Assembly (NCBI GenBank): GCA_002343455.1
Contig: DDSR01000200.1
Coordinates: forward strand, 17,372 to 49,724
DNA from: Deltaproteobacteria bacterium UBA2385
GTDB taxonomy: Bacteria > Myxococcota_A > UBA796 > UBA2385
Direction of reading: 5' to 3'
Length of the DNA stretch: 32,353 bases
Numbering within the stretch: the stretch's first letter is position 1; every line of letters starts with the position of its first letter. Below the pieces are notes generated by a model. It searched no databases. It was not told the origin of the DNA and saw only the letters and a list, made by a program, of their open reading frames with translations. Both the position numbers and the translations under genes were made by a program. Below, piece by piece: positions 6,765 through 14,047 of this stretch.

Positions 6765-9563
6765 TCAGCGGTCGGCTCCCCGGACTCCCACGACCTCCAG
6801 GTCCTCCCACCCCGAACGGATCAGCTCCTCACGGGCGTACCCGACCTCCCCCTGGATGGTGAGGATCTCCTTCCCGTTGCAGCCCTGCAGGGCCTGCGCG
6901 AAGTCCTCCGGCACGACGCCGACGACCTCGCTGGCCCAGCGAGCCCGGCGCGCGATGGTGCCCGGGGTCAGCACCTCCTCGACGACCGCGTCGCTGCCAC
7001 CGGAGGGAGATCCCGCGATCAGGCTCCCTCGCGCGGCGAGGCTGCGGGCGAGGGCCGCGAGCTCCGAGGGCGTCGGCCCCGCCGACAAGGCGTCCAGGCT
7101 GGACCGAAGCACCCGCAGGGCCTCGGCCAGGCCCTCGCGCTCGACCCGGGCCTGGGCCTCGAGCAGGACGCCGCCGCCGGGCACGTCGCGGAGCCAGGCG
7201 CTGGCCCCGTAGGTCAGACCGCGACGATGCCGCAGCTCCCGTGACAGGGTCTCGTCCATCCAGGCGGCCGCGAGCTCCTGCACGGGCGTCGCAGCCCCCG
7301 GTTGGTGCTGGAGCTGGCAGCCCATGTCCAGCCGGTACTGGCTGCCCTCCGCCCCGGCCACGAGCACCGTCCGAGCTCGCGATGCGGGAGGCAAGGACAC
7401 CGCCCGAGCCGGGTCCAGGGGCTGCGGATCGGGGTCCCACGGACCGAGCCATCGCCTCGTCGACCTGCGGACTGCGTCGGGATCGAAGCTTCCACTCACG
7501 ACCAGCGTCGCGGCGCCCGGCTGGAGCTGGGTATCGAGCCAGGCCTTGGCCTCCTTCGGGCTGACCTGGGAGAGCAGGCGGGCCTGCGCCCGGGTCGGGT
7601 CCACCCGCGACGGGTGGTCGCCCAACAGATGGTCCATCCGCAGCCTCCGCGCGAGGCTCGGGGCATCCCGCTCGACCTCCTTCACGCTGCGACGCTTCTC
7701 CCGCAGGTACTGGCGGCGGTCGGCCTTGCCCACCGACGCCTGCTCCAGCCGCTTTCGAAGGAGGTAGGTCATCGCGTCCAGGTTGGCGCGGCTGCCTACC
7801 ACTCCAAGGGCGAGGCCATCGGACCGGGTGCTCGTCAGCCAGCCTCCCCCCAGCTTCCAGGGGACCCGGCTGAGGGTCAGCCCGTGGATCTCTCCGTTCA
7901 GGCTACGCAAGGAGGCGCCGGCGACGGCGTGCACCCCCGCGGTCGGCTCGGCCAGCCGGCCCCCCGGCGCGACCAGCAACAGCCGCACCCGGCTGGTGCC
8001 CGAGTGGGGGAAGAGCACGACCTCCAGCCCGTTGTCGAGGGTGAAACGCTCGAGGTCGGCCCAGCGAGCGGCGGAGGGATCCAGCGCCAGCTCCTGGAGG
8101 TCCAACGGACCTTCGTCATCCCACGAGGCCATCTCCAGGGGTGCGGGGCGGTCGAGTCCCGGTCTGTTCTCGACGTCGAGGCGGGGGGGCTCGATGATCA
8201 TGAACACGGCCCGCTCCGCGCTCAGCCAGCGCTCCCGGAGCTCGACCGCGTTCCCGATCGCCGGCGTGGCGAGCAGCCCGTACTGGTTCGGGACATAGTC
8301 GACCTTGCCCGTTCGATGGGAATAGGCCACGTCATCCCAGTGGATCTCGTGGCCCGGCTCGCCCAGCCCTTCGACGGTCGTGAGGAACTGGGTCACGACG
8401 ATGTTGCGGATGTTCTTGTAGGTCCCCCCCCAGGACCACCCTCCTCCCTCCCACAGGCTCCCCGCCGCGCGCTCCAGGGCATTGACGGCCGTCCGAGGCG
8501 TCTTGCCGAACGGCACCAGGGCATCACAGGCCAGCAGGCCCATCGTTCCGATGTCGACGACATAGCAGCTCGCGTTCAGCCGGGTCCGGTCCGCGATGGA
8601 GAACTCCAACATCGAGGCCGCCGAGGCCATCGTGGCGCCCTCCGGTCCGAATGCCCCACCCGGAAAGCTCCAGGCGACGCGCACAAACGGGCGCTCGACC
8701 GGGACCTCCACCCGCGTGAACCCGCCCGGCGCGCGCGTCGGCTGCGGCGGCTCCTCGGAAGGGAGCTCGGCCGCCTCGCAGGGGACAGGACGGGCGCCCT
8801 GCCCCGCGGGCCCCGCCCGCAGCGCGACCGGCAAGACGAAGCTCAGCAGCTCGGGGATCTTCGAGAGATCCAGGTCGCCTCGAAGATGCAGGCTGGCGTC
8901 TTCGGGACGATAGTTGGAACGGGCCCACTGGCGAGCGCCGTCGAGGGTGAGGCCGTCCAGGGACTCGTGGCTGCCTATGCCCGAGCGCCCGTAGGGGTGA
9001 CCATCCGGGAACAGTTGCTGCAAGGTCTGATCAAAGGCCAGCCGACCGAAGATCTCATATCCCTGCCGCAGCTCGTTCCGAACCACCTCCCGCTCGACCT
9101 GGAACCTGCCCTCGTCGACGCCCCCCAGGGGGTCCACCAGCCGCTGCGCCTCGATCACCAGCAGCTGCTCGAGGGCCTCGGCCCGGCCAAAGGCCAGGTA
9201 GCCGGTCCGATCCAGCGAGGTGTATGCATTGTAGAGGATCCCGTTCGCCTCGAGCACCTGCGCGACCTCCTGCTCTCCCGCAGGTGCGCGGAACACGAGG
9301 TGCTCGACCAGGTGCGCGAGGCCCTCCGCGCCCGGTGGATCCTGGACCGAACCCGCCGCCAGGACGGAGCCCACCGCCACGAAGCCGGCGCCCGGCGTCG
9401 CGCGCGCGTCCACACGGAGCCCCGAGGGGTAGCACCAGGTCCGACCCGGGAAGTCGACGAGCGCGGCCGGCGAGGCGATCTGCGGCACAGCGAGCGGATC
9501 ATCGCCGTCCCACTCAGGCGCTTTCGCGTGAGCCATCCATAGAAACGAGCTGATCAACACCAT
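6765..9563 (-). CDS. Exported M16-family zinc metallopeptidase
   Basis: 932 aa. The ATG at 9563 is chosen because GGAGGA lies about 5 nt upstream and it gives a short signal peptide (MVLISSFLWMAHA). The inverted zinc motif is complete, HLVEH at residues 84-88, with Glu164 (in VVRNELRQ) as the third metal ligand at the canonical spacing of about 76 residues. Other family marks are NAYTSLDRTGYLA and HPYGRSGIGSHESLDGLT. A second M16-like half begins near residue 510 (RFTLDNGLEVVLFPHSG) and runs to the C-terminus without a zinc motif, as is normal for the two-half proteins. It is a processing or degradative peptidase, probably periplasmic or outer-membrane-associated. It lies 52 nt downstream of a DUF1566 lipoprotein on the same strand, but a box TGGTATCCT just upstream suggests its own promoter. 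The very short uncharged signal is notable. Confidence 0.92.
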   Translation of the reverse strand: MVLISSFLWMAHAKAPEWDGDDPLAVPQIASPAALVDFPGRTWCYPSGLRVDARATPGAGFVAVGSVLAAGSVQDPPGAEGLAHLVEHLVFRAPAGEQEVAQVLEANGILYNAYTSLDRTGYLAFGRAEALEQLLVIEAQRLVDPLGGVDEGRFQVEREVVRNELRQGYEIFGRLAFDQTLQQLFPDGHPYGRSGIGSHESLDGLTLDGARQWARSNYRPEDASLHLRGDLDLSKIPELLSFVLPVALRAGPAGQGARPVPCEAAELPSEEPPQPTRAPGGFTRVEVPVERPFVRVAWSFPGGAFGPEGATMASAASMLEFSIADRTRLNASCYVVDIGTMGLLACDALVPFGKTPRTAVNALERAAGSLWEGGGWSWGGTYKNIRNIVVTQFLTTVEGLGEPGHEIHWDDVAYSHRTGKVDYVPNQYGLLATPAIGNAVELRERWLSAERAVFMIIEPPRLDVENRPGLDRPAPLEMASWDDEGPLDLQELALDPSAARWADLERFTLDNGLEVVLFPHSGTSRVRLLLVAPGGRLAEPTAGVHAVAGASLRSLNGEIHGLTLSRVPWKLGGGWLTSTRSDGLALGVVGSRANLDAMTYLLRKRLEQASVGKADRRQYLREKRRSVKEVERDAPSLARRLRMDHLLGDHPSRVDPTRAQARLLSQVSPKEAKAWLDTQLQPGAATLVVSGSFDPDAVRRSTRRWLGPWDPDPQPLDPARAVSLPPASRARTVLVAGAEGSQYRLDMGCQLQHQPGAATPVQELAAAWMDETLSRELRHRRGLTYGASAWLRDVPGGGVLLEAQARVEREGLAEALRVLRSSLDALSAGPTPSELAALARSLAARGSLIAGSPSGGSDAVVEEVLTPGTIARRARWASEVVGVVPEDFAQALQGCNGKEILTIQGEVGYAREELIRSGWEDLEVVGVRGADR

Positions 9564-9615
9564 GCGGCTCCTCCGGCACCGAGGATACCACGGGGGCCTT
9601 GGCGGGCCCCCGCCT

Positions 9616-10854
9616 TCAGCGCACACACCTCATATGCCGCGTCTCGCTCTGGATGTAGAAGTGCGAGAAGCCCGTGCCGAAGTCGACGTACAGCGCGAAG
9701 TCGTTGTAGTCGCGCGCGGTCGAGGTCCAGGTGTTCCCGACGTTCGCCACCGTGCTGGGCCCGTAGTACGGCGTGTTAGGGAACAGATCGGTGTCGATGG
9801 CCGGCGAGACCCGCGTCTCGTCGACCAGGCTGCGCAGCTCCTTCACATCGGGCAGGCGCCAGTCGTCCAGGCCGCCCCAGTCCAGGGCCTCACACGCCGC
9901 CAGCGCCGAGAGCCAGTCCACCATCTGCGCATCGCCCGCGCAGTCCGCGCCGCTCTGGCCCAGCGAGCACGCCGTCCACATGCGCTGGCCGACCAGGTCG
10001 GCGACCACCGCCTCGCCCGGCTGGGGCTCCAGGCGCAGGAAGCGGCCGTGCTCGACCACCGGCTCCTGCCGGACGCAGCGGGCGGTGCAGCCCGGCCAGC
10101 CCTCGGCGGCCCGGTCGTTGTAGTGGTACTCCAGGCCCGATCCCTGCGAGACGTCCCCGCTGTTGCTCATCAGCACCCAGGCCACATCGGCGCTGCCCGC
10201 GTAGTCCGTCGCGGTCCACTCGCAGTCGATCCACCAGCTGTCGTAGACCTCGGGGAAGGCGCCGGGGCTGTTGGGGAAGACGCGCTCGTCGAAGGCCGGC
10301 CCGGTGCGGCCGTAGTCGGCGATGGACATCATCGCCCCGGCCGAGGGCAGCACCCAGTCGGTGTGGCCCCCCCAGGTGCTGGCCTCGCAGGCATCGGAGG
10401 CGGCGAAGCCGTCCATCAGGCTGGCCTCGCCCTCGCAGCCAGGACCCTCCTGGCCCAGGGCGCAGCGCTGCCAGCTCAGGCCGGTCACCTCGTCGCGCAC
10501 CACCGGCTCTGCGCTCTCGTCCACCGAGAAGCGCGCGCCCTCGGCCTGCTCGGTGTCCCAGCCGTACTGCGCGTCCTGGCCGCAGCCTGGGGTCGTCGCA
10601 CAGCTCGGCGCGCCCGCCGCGTCTGGGCAGTCGATCATGCCCTCGTTGCCCAGCGCGCTGCTGCCCACGCAGCTCCGCAGGTTGGTGTCGGCCAGGGGGA
10701 AGCCCAGGCCCACGGCCGGGCCCGGCGGCAGCGGCTGGCACTCGCCGAGCAGGCAGCGGCCCGAGGCGCCGTCCACCTCGCAGGTCTGGTAGTCGGCGGC
10801 GCAGGCCTCGCCCGAGGGCTGCGAGCTGCCGCAGGAGAGCAGGAACAGCCACAT
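9616..10854 (-). CDS. Lipoprotein with two Lcl/DUF1566 domains
   Basis: 412 aa. The ATG at 10854 has GGAGG 6 nt upstream. The N-terminus MWLFLLSCGSS has a lipobox with Cys8, an extremely short signal without any basic residue. A Cys-rich segment follows (CAADYQTCEVDGASGRCLLGECQPL). Two similar domains then occur. In the first, GLSWQRCALGQ, WGGHTDWVLPSAGAMMSI and FDERVFPNSP end in RCVRQ (about residues 150-270). In the second, QRMWTACSLGQ, WGGLDDWRLPDVKELRSLVD, IDTDLFPNTP and WTSTARDYN end in MRCVR at the extreme C-terminus. These are the marks of the Lcl C-terminal/DUF1566 family, which includes collagen- or carbohydrate-binding surface proteins. The function here is probably surface adhesion or ligand binding. 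It sits 27 nt downstream of another lipoprotein gene and may be co-transcribed with it. Confidence 0.85.
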   Translation of the reverse strand: MWLFLLSCGSSQPSGEACAADYQTCEVDGASGRCLLGECQPLPPGPAVGLGFPLADTNLRSCVGSSALGNEGMIDCPDAAGAPSCATTPGCGQDAQYGWDTEQAEGARFSVDESAEPVVRDEVTGLSWQRCALGQEGPGCEGEASLMDGFAASDACEASTWGGHTDWVLPSAGAMMSIADYGRTGPAFDERVFPNSPGAFPEVYDSWWIDCEWTATDYAGSADVAWVLMSNSGDVSQGSGLEYHYNDRAAEGWPGCTARCVRQEPVVEHGRFLRLEPQPGEAVVADLVGQRMWTACSLGQSGADCAGDAQMVDWLSALAACEALDWGGLDDWRLPDVKELRSLVDETRVSPAIDTDLFPNTPYYGPSTVANVGNTWTSTARDYNDFALYVDFGTGFSHFYIQSETRHMRCVR

Positions 10855-10881
10855 GGCGAGCCTCCGATGGAAGGGGCTCTA

Positions 10882-11523
10882 TCAGCCGCCGAAACTGGCG
10901 ACCTGATCGGCGCTGGCCCAGGCCGTGTCGCCGTCCTCGCCCTCGGCCTGCCAGCCGATCTCGCCGTCGATGCTGCCCGCCGGCCCGAAGACCACGTCGA
11001 GGGTGGGGTGCTGCACGGTGGCCTCCGCGTCGAGGAAGTCATCGAAGATCTCGGGCTTGCTGAAGTCGGCGACCTCCAGGGCTGCCCAGACGGCCCCAAG
11101 GTCCGCCTGCGACAGGCTCATGGACAGAGCGAAGTCCTCGTCGAGCAGGCCGTCGGCGCTCTTCAGGCCCAAGGTCACCGAGACCGCGACGTAGTCCTCG
11201 CAGACGACCGCGATGTCGGGCACGGTGGCGTCCTCGGGAGGGGTCTCCTCCTCCAGGTCCACGAACTCCACCGCGGAGGTCAGGGCCAGCTCGATGTCGA
11301 CGGTGGTGGCCCCGCCGCGAGCCCAGAGCAGGTCGACGGTGTGCAGGGAGCTGAGCGCGACGGCGGCCTCTTCGGCCGAGAAGCCCAGCGGGCTGACCTC
11401 GTCGAAGGCCAGCGCGGTGCGGGTCTCCTCGCAGCGCGGCGTCCAATAGTCGCTGACGGCGTCCTTCTCGCCGCAGGCGAGGACGAGGGGCAGCAGGCTG
11501 AGCAGGGGCAGGGTGCGGGTCAT
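10882..11523 (-). CDS. Hypothetical lipoprotein
   Basis: 213 aa. The ATG at 11523 (GGAG upstream) gives a standard lipoprotein signal, MTRTLPLLSLLPLVLAC (Cys17). The longer frame upstream is rejected because it starts with an Arg/Pro-rich stretch. The mature protein is acidic and appears beta-rich. It has an exposed segment rich in Glu (LEEETPPEDATVPD), two further cysteines near C68 and in VVCEDY, and a C-terminal segment VFGPAGSIDGEIGWQAEGEDGD. I recognise no family. A box TATGGT about 45 nt upstream may be its -10 element. The gene is divergent from the small lipoprotein gene at 11668 and precedes the DUF1566 gene, with which it may form an operon. It probably contributes to the outer-membrane surface, by localisation only. 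Confidence 0.7.
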   Translation of the reverse strand: MTRTLPLLSLLPLVLACGEKDAVSDYWTPRCEETRTALAFDEVSPLGFSAEEAAVALSSLHTVDLLWARGGATTVDIELALTSAVEFVDLEEETPPEDATVPDIAVVCEDYVAVSVTLGLKSADGLLDEDFALSMSLSQADLGAVWAALEVADFSKPEIFDDFLDAEATVQHPTLDVVFGPAGSIDGEIGWQAEGEDGDTAWASADQVASFGG

Positions 11524-11656
11524 GGGGTCTCCGGGGTGTGCGAGGAGGTGTGCAAGAACCATAAGCACGGAGCGTGCCAGGGCAGAGGATCCCCTGCCCG
11601 CGCACCTCGGCGGCGGGCGCCTCGCGCAAAGCACGATCCTTCGATCAGGGGTGCGC

Positions 11657-11662
11657 TACGCT
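11657..11662 (+). promoter_or_regulatory. -10-like box TACGCT, 5 nt before a start codon
   Basis: TACGCT is followed by 5 nt and then the ATG at 11668, and no Shine-Dalgarno sequence exists between them. The same TACGCT-N5-start arrangement occurs before the genes starting at 18190 and 29058 (minus). It suggests transcription starting at or next to the start codon, i.e. a leaderless mRNA. No convincing -35 box is seen. Confidence 0.45.
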
Positions 11663-11667
11663 GCGCC

Positions 11668-12078
11668 ATGCCCAACCGCCTGCTCCTCACCCTCGCGACC
11701 CTGAACCTCGCCGCCTGCGCCACTCCCGCCGAGCCGGCCGATCCCTGCGTCGGCCCCGGGGCGCGCTCCACCTGCCTCTCCCCGACCCAGACCGACGAGT
11801 ACTACATCGACCAGTCCCTGCGCTACTTCGACACCCTCGACGCCAGCGCCGACCCCGAGAGCGAGCCCACCTACGCCGAGCTCGTCGCCCGCTGGGACCC
11901 CCGGGCCGAGGGCGAGGACGTCGGCCGACTGTCCACGCGGGTCCCCGGGCTGGGCACGGCCTCGGGTCGCATCGACCCGCTGGGCGAGGAGATGACCCTC
12001 GCCGGACAGTCGGACCCCGAGCTCGCCGACTTCGCGGCGCGGACGCAGGACTTCTGGACCTACTGGGTGGAGGCCTAG
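11668..12078 (+). CDS. Small hypothetical lipoprotein
   Basis: 136 aa from the ATG at 11668. The signal is MPNRLLLTLATLNLAAC (lipobox Cys17), followed by the mature start ATPAEPADPCVGPGARSTC. The N-terminal half contains a motif-like stretch, DEYYIDQSLRYFDTLDASAD. The C-terminal half has GRLSTRVPGLGTASGRIDPLG and ends ARTQDFWTYWVEA. I recognise no named family. The join around VARWDPRAEGE looks abrupt between a structured-looking N-terminal part and the C-terminal motif. An in-frame internal deletion relative to a longer relative is possible but cannot be shown here. There is no Shine-Dalgarno sequence; a TACGCT box lies 5 nt before the start. It is divergent from the lipoprotein at 10882-11523, and 89 nt separate it from the downstream phosphoesterase gene. 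Confidence 0.65.
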   Translation: MPNRLLLTLATLNLAACATPAEPADPCVGPGARSTCLSPTQTDEYYIDQSLRYFDTLDASADPESEPTYAELVARWDPRAEGEDVGRLSTRVPGLGTASGRIDPLGEEMTLAGQSDPELADFAARTQDFWTYWVEA

Positions 12079-12167
12079 GCCGCCGCCGGGGATGACCTGT
12101 TCGAGCGCGGCTGCGGCTGGTGAGCCCCCCTGCTACCGTGACCCTCCCTCTCGCCGAGACCTCGCCG

Positions 12168-13457
12168 ATGCCCCTCAGCCGACGCCGCTTCCTCCACCTC
12201 AGCGCCGCCCTCTCCCTGACCGCCGGCGCCTCCCTCTCCCTGACCGCCTGCTCTGGCGGCAGCGCCGACTCCGGCACCCAGACCCAGGACACCGGCGCCG
12301 ACCTGCCCGCGCTGGCCCTCTCCAAGGCCCCCTGGGTGCAGCTGCTCGGCCCGACCTCGGCCCGCCTGCGCTTCGAGACCCGCGAGGCCCGCGCCCTGCC
12401 CGTCACCATCGCGCTGCCCGACGGCAGCAGCCTGACCGCCACGCCCGCCCTGCGCGAGGACGAGCTCGACTACGCCTGGGACTTCGAGCTGGAGGACGTG
12501 CCCCCTGACGAGCCCGGCCTGCACGTCCTGCAGGAGCTCCTGCTCGAAGATCTGCAGCCGGGCGCGCAGTATGGCTGGAGCGTCGACCTGGGTGGCGGCG
12601 AGCAGGTCTCCGGCACCTTCCGGGCCCCTCCGGCCGCCGGCGAGGCCTTCCGCTTCGGCTGGCTGGCCGACACCATGCGACCCACCGTCACCGAGACCGC
12701 CGCCGCCCTGCGCTCCGCCGCCCCCGACCTGCTGCTGCACGGGGGCGACATGGTCTACCAGACCAGCCCCGCCGACACCTGGACCGGCTTCTGGCAGGCC
12801 ATGGCGACGCTCTTCGCCGGCAGCGCGCTGGGTGTCACCCTGGGCAACCACGACTTCGAGGACATGGACGAGGTCCATGTCATGTTCGAGCGACTGTTCA
12901 TGCCCCAAGGCGACTCCGGCGCCAACCGCTACAACGCCTTCAGCTTCGGCGGCGTGCGCTTCGTTCACATCGACACCGAGTCCGACCGCTTCGGCTTCCC
13001 CGAAGAGGTCGAGGGCATGTGGGACTGGGTCCGCGCCGAGCTGCAGGCCACCGCCGACGATCCGAACCTGCGCTTCGCCATCGTCCTGATGCACCGGCCG
13101 ATGTTCACGCTCAGCAAGTACTGGGTCAGCGACGCCACCGAGCGAGACGCCCGCCACGCCATGTTCGTGGAGTTCGGCGTGCCGCTGGTCTTCTGCGGCC
13201 ATGTGCACGCCTACGAGCACTGGGAGGTCGAGGGCGTGCACTACATCGTCGACGGAGGCGGAGGCGCGCTCTCCTACGATCCGGTCGAGGAGAAGGACGC
13301 CGTCGACGAGGCCCGGCCGGGCGAGTCCGATCAGCAGATCGCCCACTCGCGGACCTATGGGGTCACCGTCGTCGATGTGGGAGAGGACGGCCGGCTGGCG
13401 GTCCAGCGGCTGGCGGCCGGTACCGCGGCGGTGGAGGATTCGTTCACGGTGGGGTGA
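12168..13457 (+). CDS. Tat-exported purple-acid-phosphatase-like metallophosphoesterase lipoprotein
   Basis: 429 aa. The ATG at 12168 is chosen because it places a twin-arginine motif at the N-terminus (SRRRFLHLSAALS), followed by a lipobox LTAC with Cys28 and a Ser/Gly/Asp-Thr-Gly linker. Residues of about 53-155 form a fibronectin-III/PAP N-terminal-like domain (KAPWVQLLGPTSARLRFETRE). The calcineurin-like phosphoesterase domain follows, with WLADTM (D168, the usual His replaced by Met), LLHGGDMVYQ (D194), LGNHDFED (N227-H228-D229), LMHRP (H309) and FCGHVHAYEH (H345, H347). The binuclear metal site is therefore essentially complete. Tat export implies folding with its metals in the cytoplasm before transport. 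It likely hydrolyses phosphate esters at the cell surface. An extended -10-like TGCTACCGT lies 28 nt before the start. Confidence 0.9.
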   Translation: MPLSRRRFLHLSAALSLTAGASLSLTACSGGSADSGTQTQDTGADLPALALSKAPWVQLLGPTSARLRFETREARALPVTIALPDGSSLTATPALREDELDYAWDFELEDVPPDEPGLHVLQELLLEDLQPGAQYGWSVDLGGGEQVSGTFRAPPAAGEAFRFGWLADTMRPTVTETAAALRSAAPDLLLHGGDMVYQTSPADTWTGFWQAMATLFAGSALGVTLGNHDFEDMDEVHVMFERLFMPQGDSGANRYNAFSFGGVRFVHIDTESDRFGFPEEVEGMWDWVRAELQATADDPNLRFAIVLMHRPMFTLSKYWVSDATERDARHAMFVEFGVPLVFCGHVHAYEHWEVEGVHYIVDGGGGALSYDPVEEKDAVDEARPGESDQQIAHSRTYGVTVVDVGEDGRLAVQRLAAGTAAVEDSFTVG

Positions 13458-13480
13458 GCTGCGGCGGGAGGCGACTCGGA

Positions 13481-14047
13481 CTACAGTGTGGATGAGCCGG
13501 TGTCGGGCTGCTCCTGCTCCGGAGCCTCCTCCTTCACCTCCTCCTTCACCTCCTCCTCCTCCGCCTCCTCGACGGGCGCGCTCCAGCAGAGGGTCGGGCA
13601 GGTGCCATCGGCCGTCGAACAGGCCTCCACCCAGGCCAGATCTCCACATGGGCGACGCGCTTCAACGGGCAGCGTGAGCTGCCCCCGGCCCGGCAGGCCA
13701 GTGTCGTCCGAACAGTCGGAGGCGTCCTCGTCGAGCAACCCCACGAGGCGCTCCGCGGGTACGGTCACCGTCCAGGTCGCGGAGTCGGCCGTGATGGTGG
13801 CATCCTCACCTGCGACGCGCACCCCAAGAGGGGGCACGGAGCCTGCCCAGGCCGTTCCGGTGACCGTGACGGTGCCGTCTTCCGCGGCGACGGCGATCGG
13901 GTCGAACGTGACCGTCGGCTCCTCGCAGACCTCCTGAAGGCAGTAGGGGCGATCCGGGTTGTCCTCGCACCTGGCATGGAAATGGAGATCGTCGCATCCC
14001 GTCATGGCGACAGCCACCACGAAGCCGATTGCGCTGGTCCGGCTCAT
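13481..14047 (-). CDS. Hypothetical lipoprotein with Glu/Lys-rich C-terminus
   Basis: 188 aa. The ATG at 14047 overlaps the upstream stop as ATGA and has GGAGGTG upstream. The signal MSRTSAIGFVVAVAMTGC gives lipobox Cys18. The mature part begins with a Cys-rich stretch (CEDNPDRPYCLQEVCEEP). A beta-sandwich-like Thr/Val-rich domain follows (about 45-115: TVTVTGTAWAGSVPPLGVRV, ATWTVTVPAERLVGLL), then further Cys pairs (CSDD, CGDLAWVEACSTADGTCPTLC). The C-terminal tail is highly charged with a repeated EEVKEEVKEE unit and ends PDTGSSTL. No family is recognised. Coupling to the upstream hexapeptide/barrel protein suggests that the two work together at the outer membrane, with the charged tail possibly spanning the periplasm. 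Confidence 0.75.
   Translation of the reverse strand: MSRTSAIGFVVAVAMTGCDDLHFHARCEDNPDRPYCLQEVCEEPTVTFDPIAVAAEDGTVTVTGTAWAGSVPPLGVRVAGEDATITADSATWTVTVPAERLVGLLDEDASDCSDDTGLPGRGQLTLPVEARRPCGDLAWVEACSTADGTCPTLCWSAPVEEAEEEEVKEEVKEEAPEQEQPDTGSSTL

Noticed and set aside
7302..9542. A 746-codon open frame on the plus strand opposite the M16 peptidase gene
   Set aside because: It has no motif or signal, is rich in Arg/Gly/His/Gln typical of antisense shadows, and the opposite strand has a complete HxxEH peptidase.
9562..12078. An 838-codon plus-strand frame
   Set aside because: It is antisense of the DUF1566 and small lipoprotein genes. Only the part from 11668 has a start, a signal sequence and protein-like composition.
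13530..13565. Repeats CCTCCTTCACCTCC as a mobile or CRISPR-like repeat
   Set aside because: They are codon-level repeats of the EEVKEEVKEE tail inside a coding sequence.
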